Positions 27,026 through 37,126 of a stretch of DNA of 50,706 nucleotides are shown one piece after another. The notes below the pieces were generated by a model. It was given only the letters and a program-made list of their open reading frames with translations. It searched no databases and was not told the origin of the DNA. Within the stretch, counting starts at the first letter, position 1, and the number at the start of each line of letters is the position of its first letter. The position numbers and the translations under genes were made by a program. The stretch is taken from NCBI RefSeq assembly GCF_000315625.1, contig NW_005434598.1:353647-404352 (forward strand), read 5' to 3'. This DNA comes from Guillardia theta CCMP2712 (lineage: Eukaryota > Cryptophyceae > Pyrenomonadales > Geminigeraceae).

Positions 27026-27079
27026 ATGGGGAGTAAGGAGGAGTTGAGGGGAAGGAGGACAATGAGGCGGAGACGGTTA

Positions 27080-27440
27080 TGGCGATATGAAGAATGGTTT
27101 CAAGGAGAGGGTTGGAGGAATGCGAGGGGCATTAGAGGAAGAGGATTGGATAGTGGAGTATGAGAGGAGGGAGAAAAATGAATTAGAGGGAGTGGAAACA
27201 ACGAGAGGGGAGGAGGGGAGGAGGGAGAGCAGAGCAGAGCAGAGAAGAGAAGAGCAGAGCAGAGCAGAGAAGAGAATTGAAGAGAAGAGAAGAGAAAGGG
27301 GGAGAAGAGGAGAAGTGAACAGGGGAGGGGAGGGGAGAGAAACGGAGGGAGAGAGGAAGATAGAAAGAAGAGAACAGGGCGAGGAAAGGAGGGGGGAAGG
27401 AGGCAGCGGCGGGGGAGAGGAGGGAGATGAAGGAGGGGAG
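27080..27440. repeat. Purine-rich low-complexity region
   Basis: Sequence built of agagcagagcagaga, gaggggagg and gaaga blocks. It gives a long Glu/Arg-rich open frame on the + strand (27087-28043) that I regard as spurious. It lies upstream of the glutaredoxin gene. Confidence 0.75.
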
Positions 27441-27519
27441 AGCAGCATTGTTACCTCCTCAAAGACAGCATGGTGCGACTTAGAAGATGAGGGGAGGGGT
27501 TCGATCGTTCTTGTTCGTG

Positions 27520-27660
27520 ACAGGGGGTGGTTTTTGCCCCAGGGGGTCCAACATAGATTGCTGATGGCAGGGGTACTTGTAGCATGTTTACAGGGTCTAT
27601 GGGGTAGTAGGGAATGTTTAGGGGTCGGTAGTCCCACCCCACCCATCCCTAATTCAGGTA
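27520..27660. other. G-run patch upstream of the glutaredoxin gene
   Basis: Five GGGGT or GGGGGT runs start at roughly 27523, 27542, 27570, 27600 and 27620, and the patch ends in a C-rich ACCCCACCC block. The texture matches the array at 30495-30873. Noncoding as far as I can see. Confidence 0.45.
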
Positions 27661-27770
27661 AATCACACCCCTCCTGCTCGTCTCCTTCTTTGCGTCCTGC
27701 ACCTCCTTTCCTTTTCTGCGCCTCCGGCCAACCCTCCTTCCGACCCCCCCCCCCCCTGCCCACCCCCGGG

Positions 27771-27864
27771 TCTCCTTCTCCTCGTCCTCCTCGTCCTCCT
27801 CGTCCTCCTCGTCCTCCTCGTCCTCCTCGTCCTTCACCACGTCCTCGTCCTTCACCACGTCCTT

Positions 27865-27924
<60 letters not shown>

Positions 27925-27985
27925 CACCACTTCCAACTCCACCTTCTCGTCCTCGTCCTCGTCCTCGTCCACCTCGTCCTCATCC
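27771..27985. repeat. Hexanucleotide/trinucleotide microsatellite (cctcgt, tcctcg)
   Basis: Long runs of tcctcg and cctcgt broken by ccaccac-type interruptions. On the minus strand this gives an Asp/Glu-rich 157-residue open frame (27649-28122). With no recognisable flanking domain I treat that frame as a repeat artefact, although an acidic tail exon cannot be excluded. Confidence 0.8.
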
Positions 27986-28324
27986 TTGTCAAAATCCAGT
28001 GTGGAGATTTGACGATTCAGGTGGACAACCGCAGAACCAGTGAAACAACTGAGGCAGGGAAGAGGTAAGGAAGACAAGAAGCAGATATGTAAGGGCCTGT
28101 TAGTGAACCAGGTCTCTTCCACTTATTTGCTTGCTCTTTCCCTCTTGTTCATGTTTCTAACTGAGTAATCGGTTTCTAACTAAGTATTCGGTGAGCCGCT
28201 CGTTTCCAAACTGGAGTTTCTCAAGATTAATGACCTCCCTAGCTTTCGCTGTCATGTGAAGCACGTAAGATGCAGTTCCGTTTAATCAAGCGCGAAATCA
28301 ATAACCTAGCAGCGTATCAAAGGC

Positions 28325-29862
28325 CTAGTTGCCCTCCTCCTCCTTCTTCTTGTTTGACTTCTTCTTCTTCTTGATGGACTGTTTGAGGACCTCGATGAGC
28401 TCCTCGTCCTCCACTTGCTTGTCAGACTTCGCGTTCAGCTCAGGCAAGTCGGAGCCAGTGATCTTGACGGGCCCGTTGGCCATGAGGAGGACGCAGAACT
28501 TGATCTGAGCCACGATCTCTCCGTCCTTCTCGTACAAAACTGGGTGTGGCTGAAGCAGCTCGTGCCTCACGCACTCGGTGATACCAAGTCTGGTGCGCGT
28601 GTCATCGATCTCACGGAGAGAGAAGGGCATCTTAGGATGAGATTTCTCGATCTTGAACAAGGCCTGTTAACCATAATGTCAAGCCACACATTCACAAGGA
28701 GAAGCCTGACGCACCTCACGGGCAGTCTTCATCTTGAGGTTGTACTTGGCATCAGGTGCACGCTTAAACACAGTGCACTTGGTGTCAAGCTCTCTGCACT
28801 TGCCCTCGCCGGTAGAAACAACGACGTCGACGGCATAGGCCTCATTCTGCTCGAAGGTGCACTCTTCGATGTTGTGACCAGGCACGTTCTTGTTGGTGAT
28901 CACCTTGGTGCCGTCAGTGGTGAAGCGCTTAATCTGATGAGACACAACGCCGTCGACAGCATGGCAGCCGAAGGAAGCGACCGCCTTCTCCACCATGGAA
29001 GTGATGGCGTGGTTCTTGTTTCCTGGTTTCAACATGCGAATGATGACGTCTCCTGCAGTCTTGGCCGCCATGATGGCATCCGCAGCACGTCCGGTCACCT
29101 CAGTCTGTCCAACAACGATAGTGGTGGCGACGAGAGCGACGTAGCCATCGACATGAACGCCGAGATCGCTGTCAAAGTGTGAGAAGCTTGTCTAGAGGCG
29201 TCAAGGACTCACATCTTGGCAACGTCGCCTTCCTTGAGCTCGATGCTATCTTCCTTGAGAGGAGAGTAGTGGCCACAGCAGTTGTTCAAGGAGATGCAGG
29301 TGGGGAAGGCGATTCCCTTCTCGATCTTCTTCCCCTTGTACACCGAGGCGAGCTTCTCGTTGATGATGTTGTCACCAAGCTCGCAGAGCTCTGCGATGCT
29401 CTTGCCAGCCTTGCACTCGGCGGCAACAGCACGGATAGCCGCTGCAAGCATCATCAGATCTTCAGAGTGGCAAGATGCAAAGAATAGAGGTCAAGCATGG
29501 GGTGTGGGCAGAAATTTGAGAGTGACTGAGTAACTACCCACCATTTGCCGTGTTCCCAGCAAACTGGTACTTGTTCAGGACATCCGGGTGGCTGCAAGAA
29601 AGAGGTGATGAGATGGGCCAGAATTCACAAGGAGAGAGGAAAAGAGGCGTTCACACCTGCAGTCGAGCTCCTCTTCCTCCTCCTCCTTCTCGGTGTCGAC
29701 CTTCTTGTCCTCTGCATCCAGAATATTAGGCCACATCAGTTCAAGGCATCGGTAGGAGCAAGGAGGGCGTGGGGATGGCGAGAACATGGAGAGTGCTGAT
29801 AGAATACGACACAACATAAAGCGGTATTGCAGAAGATGAGAGTATGGCAGAACAGATCCCAT
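28325..29862 (-). CDS. PA2G4/EBP1-like protein (methionine aminopeptidase fold)
   Basis: Proliferation-associated 2G4 family. These are ribosome- and RNA-binding proteins with an M24 aminopeptidase fold that act in growth control and translation. Supported exons: one ending at 29657 (KKVDTEKEEEEEELDC), 29591-29542 (HPDVLNKYQFAGNTAN), 29441-29213 (IEKGIAFPTCISLNNCCGHY, then SPLKEDSIELKEGDV), 29168-28715 (IDLGVHVDGYVALVATTIVV) and 28663-28325. Phases agree at each junction. The C terminus is Lys-rich (SIKKKKKSNKKK), as in EBP1, where it serves nucleolar and RNA contacts. Family length is about 390 residues and these exons give about 375. The first coding exon is unresolved: the frame stays open up to a Met at 29862, but family N termini suggest a start nearer the acidic stretch, probably in a separate short exon. 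Confidence 0.88.
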
Positions 29863-30494
29863 CGTTCTGTAGTAGTCTAAGCGCTGTAACCTGTCCTGAC
29901 CTGCTGTTCAAGGGCAACAGCTGTTACACCGGCTTCCCGTATCACTCAGATATCTCTAGCATGAATCCTTCTCTCACAACTTGCATCCAAGTCTCATGAC
30001 ATCACTGAAATCTTGATCTCAACCTCTACAAGACCTCCTCGTCTCTCCACCACCACTGCAACGTCATCAACAGATCATCACAGGGAAACTCTGCAACGTC
30101 GTCTCTCAAGCAAGGTTGAGATGAGTACAGGGGCTGATGGAGTAACTTTCAACTCTCTCAGCCTTCTCTCGTCCTCACTATCTCCTCCTTCACTTCCTCG
30201 TGCGTCGCCGTCACCAAACTTCCGTCCTTGTGACGCCTCACGAAACCCTGGAACCAGCAACGCAAGAGGCTGATGCGCATGGGATGGAGAAGAGCAATGC
30301 AGAGTCATGATGAGAGGAAGGATTTGAGCGGGAAGAGAGGGTTTGTGGCGCTGGTGAAGAGCGGGAGTGGGTAGCGGGAGGAGGAGGAGGCGACGAACCT
30401 TCCGACATAGCGGCTGAGAGCTTCTCGCACGCGAGCGCCGAAAAAAACGAGTCGTGGATCACCCCTCCTTTTCCCTTGAAAAATCCGATTCCTG
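29863..30494. other. Noncoding upstream region of the PA2G4-like gene
   Basis: No exon with family or splice support. Small open frames on both strands are Ser/Arg/Pro-rich and unconvincing. It probably contains the 5' exon and promoter of the PA2G4-like gene. Confidence 0.4.
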
Positions 30495-30873
30495 TGGGTA
30501 GGGTGTAGTACCCACCCTCCATTGTGTCTCCACAAAAATGTACAATCAGGGTGGGGTTAAAAGTCTACCCCACCTACAAAAATCCCCGGAACTAGGATGG
30601 TGGGGTGTATAACCCACCCCCGATCTCCATCACATTCTTAAGTGCAACAGGGGGTGAGTGTAGCACCTCTATTCAGTACCACAGAAATTCAGAAGGGGTG
30701 GACCAAATCACCCGTCCTTTTCCCACAGATTCTGTGGGGATCTGGGGGTAGTACACCACCTCTCGAATGATCAGATGTTGTACCCTACCCATCTTTTACT
30801 CAGGGACTCTCTGTACCCCTCCATACTCCTATTGATAGGTCAATCGGTCCAACAGGGGTATTCACCCCCACCC
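30495..30873. repeat. Array of degenerate G-run/C-run inverted repeats, about 50-bp spacing
   Basis: Short imperfect palindromes of the form GGGGT...ACCCC start near 30495, 30549, 30599, 30650, 30695, 30744 and 30855. Examples are gggtgtagtaccc, ggtggggtgtataaccc, ggggtggaccaaatcaccc and ggggtattcaccccc. The step is mostly 45-54 bp. Sequence between the palindromes is not conserved. No protein-coding explanation is visible. Confidence 0.6.
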
Positions 30874-31228
30874 TACAACACGAAATTTCAATTATTTTGT
30901 ACACTGGCAAGTTTGTTGGGAAATTTTGATATTCCGTTCTAAAATTTCAAGGTTAGAATCTTAGAATATTTGCTCCCGAAATAGAACATTTTCTGAAATA
31001 ATTTTCATTTAGCTATTTCTTTTTCTTTCAGCTAATTATGTTTCTCCCCGAAAATGCAGTGCGCAGTACGACCAGCTAGGAATGGAGGGAGAGAAGCAGG
31101 AAGATAACAAGAAGGATGCACTTGCTAAATGGAGAGCAAATTCTTCATTGACAAACCTTTGAATATTCGATTCTGATCAGATGAAGAGCAAAGCTGACAT
31201 TCGCTTCCGCCCCTGCACGCAATCACAA
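30874..31228. other. AT-richer intergenic segment
   Basis: Noncoding spacer with A/T-rich sequence (30880-31040) between the inverted-repeat array and the 3' end of the thioredoxin-like gene. I see nothing recognisable in it. Confidence 0.5.
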
Positions 31229-33101
31229 TCAGAGGTGTACACCGGCGATATTGAAAACCTCAATGACGTCAGGATGAGCATGACCCAGCGTGTCGAAGAA
31301 CCTTGCAAACAAAATCACAGAGCAACATGTGAAATTCAGGGACTCACTTGAAAAGAAGCTTTCTGCCATTACCTTCCGATTTGTTTTTGTCCTTCTTGAA
31401 AATCTTATCGCAAAAGGTCAGTGGAGCTTCAGAACAAATTTAACATCAAGACAACATGTAGAGCATGCTCGATTGCCTCAGCATAGTCCTAGATGATAAA
31501 AAAAATATCAGCAATCCTCGCGGCAAACAATTCTTCCCGACCTGATGACTGAACAGCAGGACTAGTGGTATGTCAGTAACTATCTTAGTCATCGATGTAG
31601 ACTGACCTGCAAGCTTCTCTCTTGCTTCCATGTCATCAGGCTGTAATATCAGGTCAACTTGGTTACTCATGATTCTCCAGGTTCATTCACATTGTTGGCT
31701 ACAAGCGCCTGGAACTCTTCAACTGACCCTCCCATCTTGCGCGCCTTTTGTCGCACGTCAGTCATCATCAAGGAACCTCCGAGTCCCTCCGTACCTCGAT
31801 TGACATGTTGACTCCTGTGACTGCCTGCTTCACCATCCGGTTCTCTAGCCTGCGGCAACTTTGAGGGCCCGGAAGGGAGTACGACGGTCGAACCAAGCCG
31901 AGTACTTGTCGTTGAGTTGTTCAACCAGCGAGGCCGCACCGCCTGATGCTTCTTCACTGGCACGCGTGCAGCACACACACACCCTTACTCGGGTCCTCCA
32001 GAGCCAACGCGCACATCGCCAACCCTGCGAGTCAGTCACGGGGACAAGCTGGACACGTACCACACTCGCCTGCAACGCACATAGCTCCATTCTCACTTCC
32101 TTCCTCCTCCTGCAGCCACTCAGCCTTCCCAAAGGATACGGAAGATACACAGACCTGCTGCAAAACATCCTTATACACTTCTAAGGCACCCACAAATTCG
32201 CCCTTGCTATACATCTTTGATTCGGTCCTTGTGTCAGACGAGATCTAGCTCGCAAACGAACCATCAGGACCTCATTTCCCATCTTGATCCTTTCCAAAAC
32301 TGAAACTTTTGTTTGGGCGCCTGAAAATATCTTTCACTTTCATTCGTTTTTCCAAAGGCATTGCTAACCAGCAAGTTTTGATAGCAGCTCGTTTACTTTT
32401 TCTGGACTCATATCGCCAGTGATCTGATTTGACGTGTTGGATTGAAAAATCTTTGAAAAGCGATTTCAGATACCTTGTCTGAAACTCGTTGGTTGCTGAA
32501 AACAAGAACTGTTGGAACAACTTCCAGCTGCATCGGAAAGCTTAGAGGATTTGCTGCCCATCATTTGCAAGTACTCTGAAAGCATCGATGAGCTCCCGGT
32601 TGGCTTCAACGTCGACGCGAGCCAGCTTGAGGGAAGGATATGACTTTATAGCTGACTCAAGCCTTGAGACAACGGCCTGTGTGAAAAATACGAATGACGA
32701 CTCATTCTGAGCATCGCAGGAAACTCACAGTCGAGATCTGATCTCCTGGCATATAACAAGCGATCACGAACGTGACCTTCTCTGCAAATACCTAGGGTTT
32801 GCGAATCAACTTCCGACCTTCCATCTCCAACCTCTGGTACCGTTTGGAAATTCTGCACTGTGACATCAACAACATTGCTTGGAGAGCTCTCAGTAGACAT
32901 AGATCGCTTCATGACTGTCATCGAGGCAGCACGTGACATGCCGCAGGAGATCTTCATTCTGTGAGCTTCAGAGGCTGCGACTGCTTGCGCTGACTGCAAT
33001 CGGCATCCAGCTGCCCTTAAGGCAATTGCTGCCATATTCGGCGCGTGCCGTTGGTTGAGAGTTGCCCTGCATACCGCAGCAAGTTGCCTCGTCCTCTGCA
33101 T
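31229..33101 (-). CDS. Thioredoxin-fold plus TPR protein (CnoX/YbbN-like), probably organellar
   Basis: Bacterial CnoX is a chaperedoxin that protects clients and hands them to chaperones; role here is inferred. Exons 33101-32832, 32791-32729, 32676-32575 and 32527-32474 are in phase. They give an Arg/Ala-rich presequence (MQRTRQLAAVCRATLNQR), DVTVQNFQTVPE, the strand KVTFVIACYMPGDQIST, KLARVDVEANRELIDAFR and the cis-Pro strand LEVVPTVLVFSNQRVSDK. Later exons are less exactly placed: ITGDMSPEKVNELLSKLA, MYSKGEFVGALEVYKDVL, LILQPDDMEAREKLAG, DYAEAIEHALHVVL and the last FFDTLGHAHPDVIEVFNIAG. These fit the C-terminal TPR units of the family. The redox motif is absent: where WCxxC is expected the sequence reads CYMPGDQ. 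An organellar location is inferred from the presequence. Confidence 0.65.
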
Positions 33102-33962
33102 TTCTTCCAGCAAGAACACCCTCGTACCTGAGACAAGAACGCATCAACACCATTGTAGTAGAACATCCCGCCATACAAGTTCTTTCCCTTTTTCTTCCTG
33201 TGCCCCTTCTTTCTCTTCCTCACCGTCCTAAATTCTTTCACTCCCTCCCTCCCTCCCTCCACAAATCCATCGCTGAATCCCATCGATACGTCCATATGTA
33301 ATGAGTCCTTCATCCTGCAAAAAAGTCTCCTTCATCCACTCACTAAAAGCCAAACCATCTGCCTCCTGCCTCCTGCCTCCTGCCTCCTGCCTCCTGCCTC
33401 CTGCCTCCTGCCTCCTGCCTCCTGCCTCCTGCCTCCTGCCTCCTGCCTCCTGCCTCCTGCCTCCTGCCTCCTGCCTCCTGCCTCCTGCCTCCTGCCTCCT
33501 CCCTCCCCCTCTTGTTCTTTCATTTTTCTTTGTGTCCCTCTTCTGCCTCATGTTCTTTTCGATCCTTCTGATGGAACATTATTATTTGAAATTACACCTG
33601 ATATTTTGAAATGTGAACAGAGCCTTCCTCAGTAAATTTTCTAATACTTTTCTGAGGAATGTGAATATTTAAAAAATTTGTAAAGTTTGCGATGCACCGA
33701 AGGGAAAGCGGAGGAGGAAGAGAGGGATGGCGAGGGCGAGGGCGAGACAAGACAAGACAAGGATGGGGGAGGGTCGAGAGGACTGAGGGAGAGATGAAGG
33801 CAGGGAGAAGACGGGCGGTCAGGGTTAGGGTGGTTGATCGAGGGATAGAGGTTGTTGAATAGAGTGACAGAATCAGCATTGGAGCGAGCGAGCGAGCGAG
33901 AGAGAGAGAGAGGGAGACGCAGTTCAAGCACACACCAACGTGAGAGACGGTTCAAAACCAAG
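33102..33962. promoter_or_regulatory. Divergent intergenic region with 7-bp repeat
   Basis: Spacer between the starts of the thioredoxin-like gene (-) and the triphosphatase-parvulin gene (+). It contains a ccctccctccctcc run (33240-33263), the gcctcct array (33359-33505), an A/T-rich block (33580-33680) and purine-rich sequence up to the start codon. I could not pick out a specific promoter element. Confidence 0.4.
33359..33505. repeat. 7-bp minisatellite (gcctcct), about 20 copies
   Basis: Near-perfect tandem gcctcct units. The array is stop-free in all + frames, which gives the false open frame 33301-33609. It is intergenic, between two divergent genes. Confidence 0.95.
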
Positions 33963-36900
33963 ATGAACCTGAGGGAAGAAGCAAAATGCAGAGCAGGAAG
34001 CAAGAGGCTTAACGACGTTGTTGCTGTGCAAATGAGAAACAACAGCATTCAAATGATGGTTTTGGATTCTTCTGGCAATTCTTTCCCATATATCGATCAT
34101 GACTACCGTCAAACGCCTGCTTCTTCTGCTTCTTCTGTGTCTTTGACGGAAAGCCAACAGGATGGAAGATGGATCTCCGAGTGCTGGCAGCAAGAGGAAA
34201 GCGGTGCACCTGATCCTTGTTTGTTTTCAACTCACGTAAATCAGGAGGAGCTGGGACAAAATGAATTTCCGTCGCCCGAGCTGGTACTGGAGAGCTCCCT
34301 TGGCCCTGCTCCCTCCCCCTTTCATCACCTTCTACACTCACTAGCTGGTGTCTCAGAAGAATGCATGGATCTCGTGCCCTCGTCTCGGCCAGCCCATCGC
34401 GCGAGGTGACATGTTCGAATGCTTGTGCTCGACCTCAAAGTCTCCAGCGCCCTTCCTTCCTTGCAAACCTCCGCTCAAGGGAGCAGCAACGGAGCTGTTG
34501 GACGAGGGGGACCGGCGAGTGATGGTCGTGCTCTTTTCCAGCTGACAACCATCTCCCTCAGATTCGATGGCGGCATGTTCATGCAGCGACAGATTGAAGC
34601 CAGCCGAGACGTTGGCATGGTGCCGCTACTTATCCCTCCCTTTCCTCCCTCCCTCCCTTTCCTCCCTTTCCTCCCTCCCTTTCCTCCCTCCCTCCATTCT
34701 GTCGCTTGCCGTGTGCTGTTCTCAGCTTCACTTTTCTTTTCTCACATCTCACGCTTCACCTTTAATCTTACAAGCTCCCAGGTCATCTCGCTACTTGACC
34801 CTCAGCGCGGAATTCCCATCCCACAAGCGCAGGTGCTGATTTGCAGAAGGAGGAGGAGGAGGAGGAGGAAGATCATGAGACGAGCAGGAATGGGATGACT
34901 GGGACGTCGAGTATGTCGAGATCACTCCGTGAGCTCTTCTACTTGATGACCAGGTTGAGGCTGATGAGTTCGTTCGCTTCGCCTCGTTTCCCGCAGCAAG
35001 AGTGCGCAGCAAGTTGCAGCTGATGTTCAGGTCTCCTGGTGTGAGATTTGTTCGGGGTAACGAGAGATGACAGAAGTCAGTCTCAGCTTTCTTGAAGAAA
35101 AGATCCAACAGCATGGTCGCCATCTTCTGGTGATTCGCTGCTCTCCCTCGTCCTCATCACGTTCCTCTATACCTCCCCTGCAAGGGGTTCTCTCTTTTCC
35201 TTCCCGTCCTCGGACCTTGTCAATGCTCACATGCGACGTGATAGCGAGGATGGCTGCAACCTTACGGGGTATGCCATCTGCGCCTACTTACATCAGGTGA
35301 ACTCGTGCTTCCCTCCTCCCTCAGCCCAACTCCTTGCCTCCCCTCCTCCTCCCTCAGCCCAACTCCTTGCCTCCCCTCCTCCTCCCTCAGCCCAATCTCT
35401 TGCCTCTCCTCCTCATCTCTCGTCGTTCAGGTCCTCGGGATGTCGGTAAAGGATGCACTCGCTGAGTTCGCCAAGTCGCGTCCTCCTGGCATATTCCACC
35501 ACCCGTGAGCTGCTGCTTCTCCTCTGCTGCTGCTTCATCCCTCCCCCCCTGTCTTCTCCCTCCCTCACATTTCTTCGCTACTCTCATCCACCCTCGTCCT
35601 TGCCTCAGTCTTGTCTCTTCCATCAGGTACATCCAGGACTTGTGGGATCGCTTTGCCAAGAAGGAGGATGGAGCATGTCCTCAGGTGAAGGAGAAGCCGT
35701 CCTGGGCATCAGATACGGTGAAGCTTCGAACGTTCCTCGATTCCGTCCCCGTCCCTTCCTCTTGCGTCATCCTCTTTCTCCATCCTCCTCTTTCTTCTCT
35801 TCATCTTCGTGCAAGGACTTCTGATCTCTCTGCCCCTGCTCCAGCAAGCTCCTGTGCTCCTCTTTCCTTTTGTCTTCCGTTGAGCGCTCGCAGATCTTTG
35901 TGGCTGCACACGGGGAGTTTGCTCTTCCTGTTATCAAGCCCATCGCGTCAGACTCCAAGACAGGAGAGGAGCCTCTTCCTGCAGGCTGGTCCAAGCACTG
36001 GAGCAAGACTCACAACAAACCGTAAAACTTCCCTCCCTCCCTCCCTCCCTTCCCTTCCCTCCCTCCCTCCCTTCCCTCCCTCCCTCCCCTCCCTCTCATC
36101 GCCTTCACGAGCAGCTACTACTTCAATCGCTCCACCGGCAAGCAGAGCTGGGAGCTTCCCAGCAACGGAGACGTCAAGCCACCAGGCAAGATAGGAGTCG
36201 CACACATCCTTATCAAGCACAAAGGCTCTCGGCGCACCTGTGAGTCCTGCCCTTTCCTAATTGATACTCCTCCTCCTACTCCTACTCCTACTCCTACTCT
36301 ACTCTACTCTACTCCTACTCCTACTCTACACTTACTCCTACTCCACTCCTACTCCTACTCCTCATCATTCCATCCTCAGATCTCTTCTTCCCCCCTCCTC
36401 TTCTCTCCATCTTTCACCCTCCTCTTCCTTCAGCTAAGTTTGTGCAGCATCATGGAAGGACAAGGATGGCAGCACGATAAAGCAGCGCTCGATTGAAGAC
36501 GCGAAGCTCATTCTGCAAGGCATCCGCGACCTGCTGATGCAGCAGACTGCCTCGAACCTCCGCAAGAAGTTTCACGAGATCGCCAAGTAAGCGGGATGAG
36601 GCGACGAGAGGAGAGGAGGAGAGCGGTTGGAGGAGGCGACGAGAGGAGAGGAGGAGAGCGGGTGGAGGAGGCGACGAGAGGAGAGGAGGAGAGCGGGTGG
36701 AGGAGGCGTCAAGTGAGGAGGGAACTCACACGAGGAGGTAGGAAGGAGTCGGACTGCTCTTCTGCTGCCAAGCATGGAGATCTCGGTCTGGTGGCCAAGG
36801 GATCCCTTCAGCCTGCCTTTGAAGCTGCTTACAGCACCCTCCAGGTCCCCCTCCCCCTCCATGTTTCTTTTCTTCTCGTTCTGACTTGCCTCACCCTCTG

Positions 36901-37019
36901 CTCGTCCCTTCCCCTCACCCTCTGCTCGTCCCTTCCCCTCACCCTCTGGTCAGGTCGGTCAGCTCTCCGACATCGTCGAGACTGACTCAGGAGTTCATCT
37001 CATCTTGCGCACTTCGTGA
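33963..37019 (+). CDS. mRNA-capping RNA-triphosphatase-like domain fused to WW domain and Pin1-type parvulin
   Basis: Exons: 33963-34235, 34357-34405, 34448-34518, 34542-34619, 34782-34832, a short exon from 34887, 34954-35038, 35081-35129, 35245-35296, 35431-35504, 35627-35684, 35894-36021, 36115-36239, 36448-36586, 36742-36844 and 36954-37019. They stay in phase, giving about 475 residues. Part 1 (about 92-260) follows the cysteine-type capping triphosphatase: AWISCPRLGQPIAR, FLPCKPPLKG, ASRDVGM, the P-loop FCEDGCNLTG, YAICAYLHQ and SRPPGIFHHPYIQDLW. The P-loop keeps Cys, Gly, Asn, Thr and Gly, but the CX5R arginine is Leu and the preceding His is Phe. Part 2 is a WW domain (LPAGWSKHW...YYFNRSTGKQSWELP). 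Part 3 is a parvulin prolyl isomerase with VAHILIKHKGSRR, ESDCSSA and TDSGVHLILRT, so the phosphate-binding basic residues and the active-site Cys, Ser and His are all present. It is convergent with the armadillo-repeat gene. Confidence 0.82.
34628..34694 (+). repeat. (ccctccctttcct)n tract in an intron of the parvulin fusion gene
   Basis: Pure pyrimidine repeat on the sense strand, within the intron 34620-34781. Confidence 0.85.
36028..36096 (+). repeat. (ccct)n tract in an intron of the parvulin fusion gene
   Basis: Sense-strand pyrimidine run of ccct and cttccctccc units. It fills most of the short intron between the two halves of the WW domain (36022-36114). Confidence 0.9.
36599..36710 (+). 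repeat. 35-bp tandem repeat, 3 copies, in the parvulin intron
   Basis: Copies start at 36601, 36636 and 36671 (gcgacgagaggagaggagga and so on) and a fourth partial copy follows. It is inside intron 36587-36741. Unlike most other intronic repeats here, it is purine-rich on the sense strand. Confidence 0.9.
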
Positions 37020-37126
37020 CTAGCTTCATGACTTGATGTACATGCCCAATATTACACTCCTAACCGTTAACCTCCTCCTTGTTCACAACCACTACCTCTC
37101 ACTTCTTCATCCTCCCACCGAGGCTT

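Noticed and set aside
27087-28122. 318-codon + frame (Glu/Arg then Pro/Arg) and 157-codon acidic - frame
   Set aside because: Both follow low-complexity purine or hexanucleotide repeats and contain no recognisable domain or splice support.
33820-33835. Telomere-like gtcagggttagggtgg
   Set aside because: Only a single ttaggg unit in a G-rich stretch, with no tandem run.
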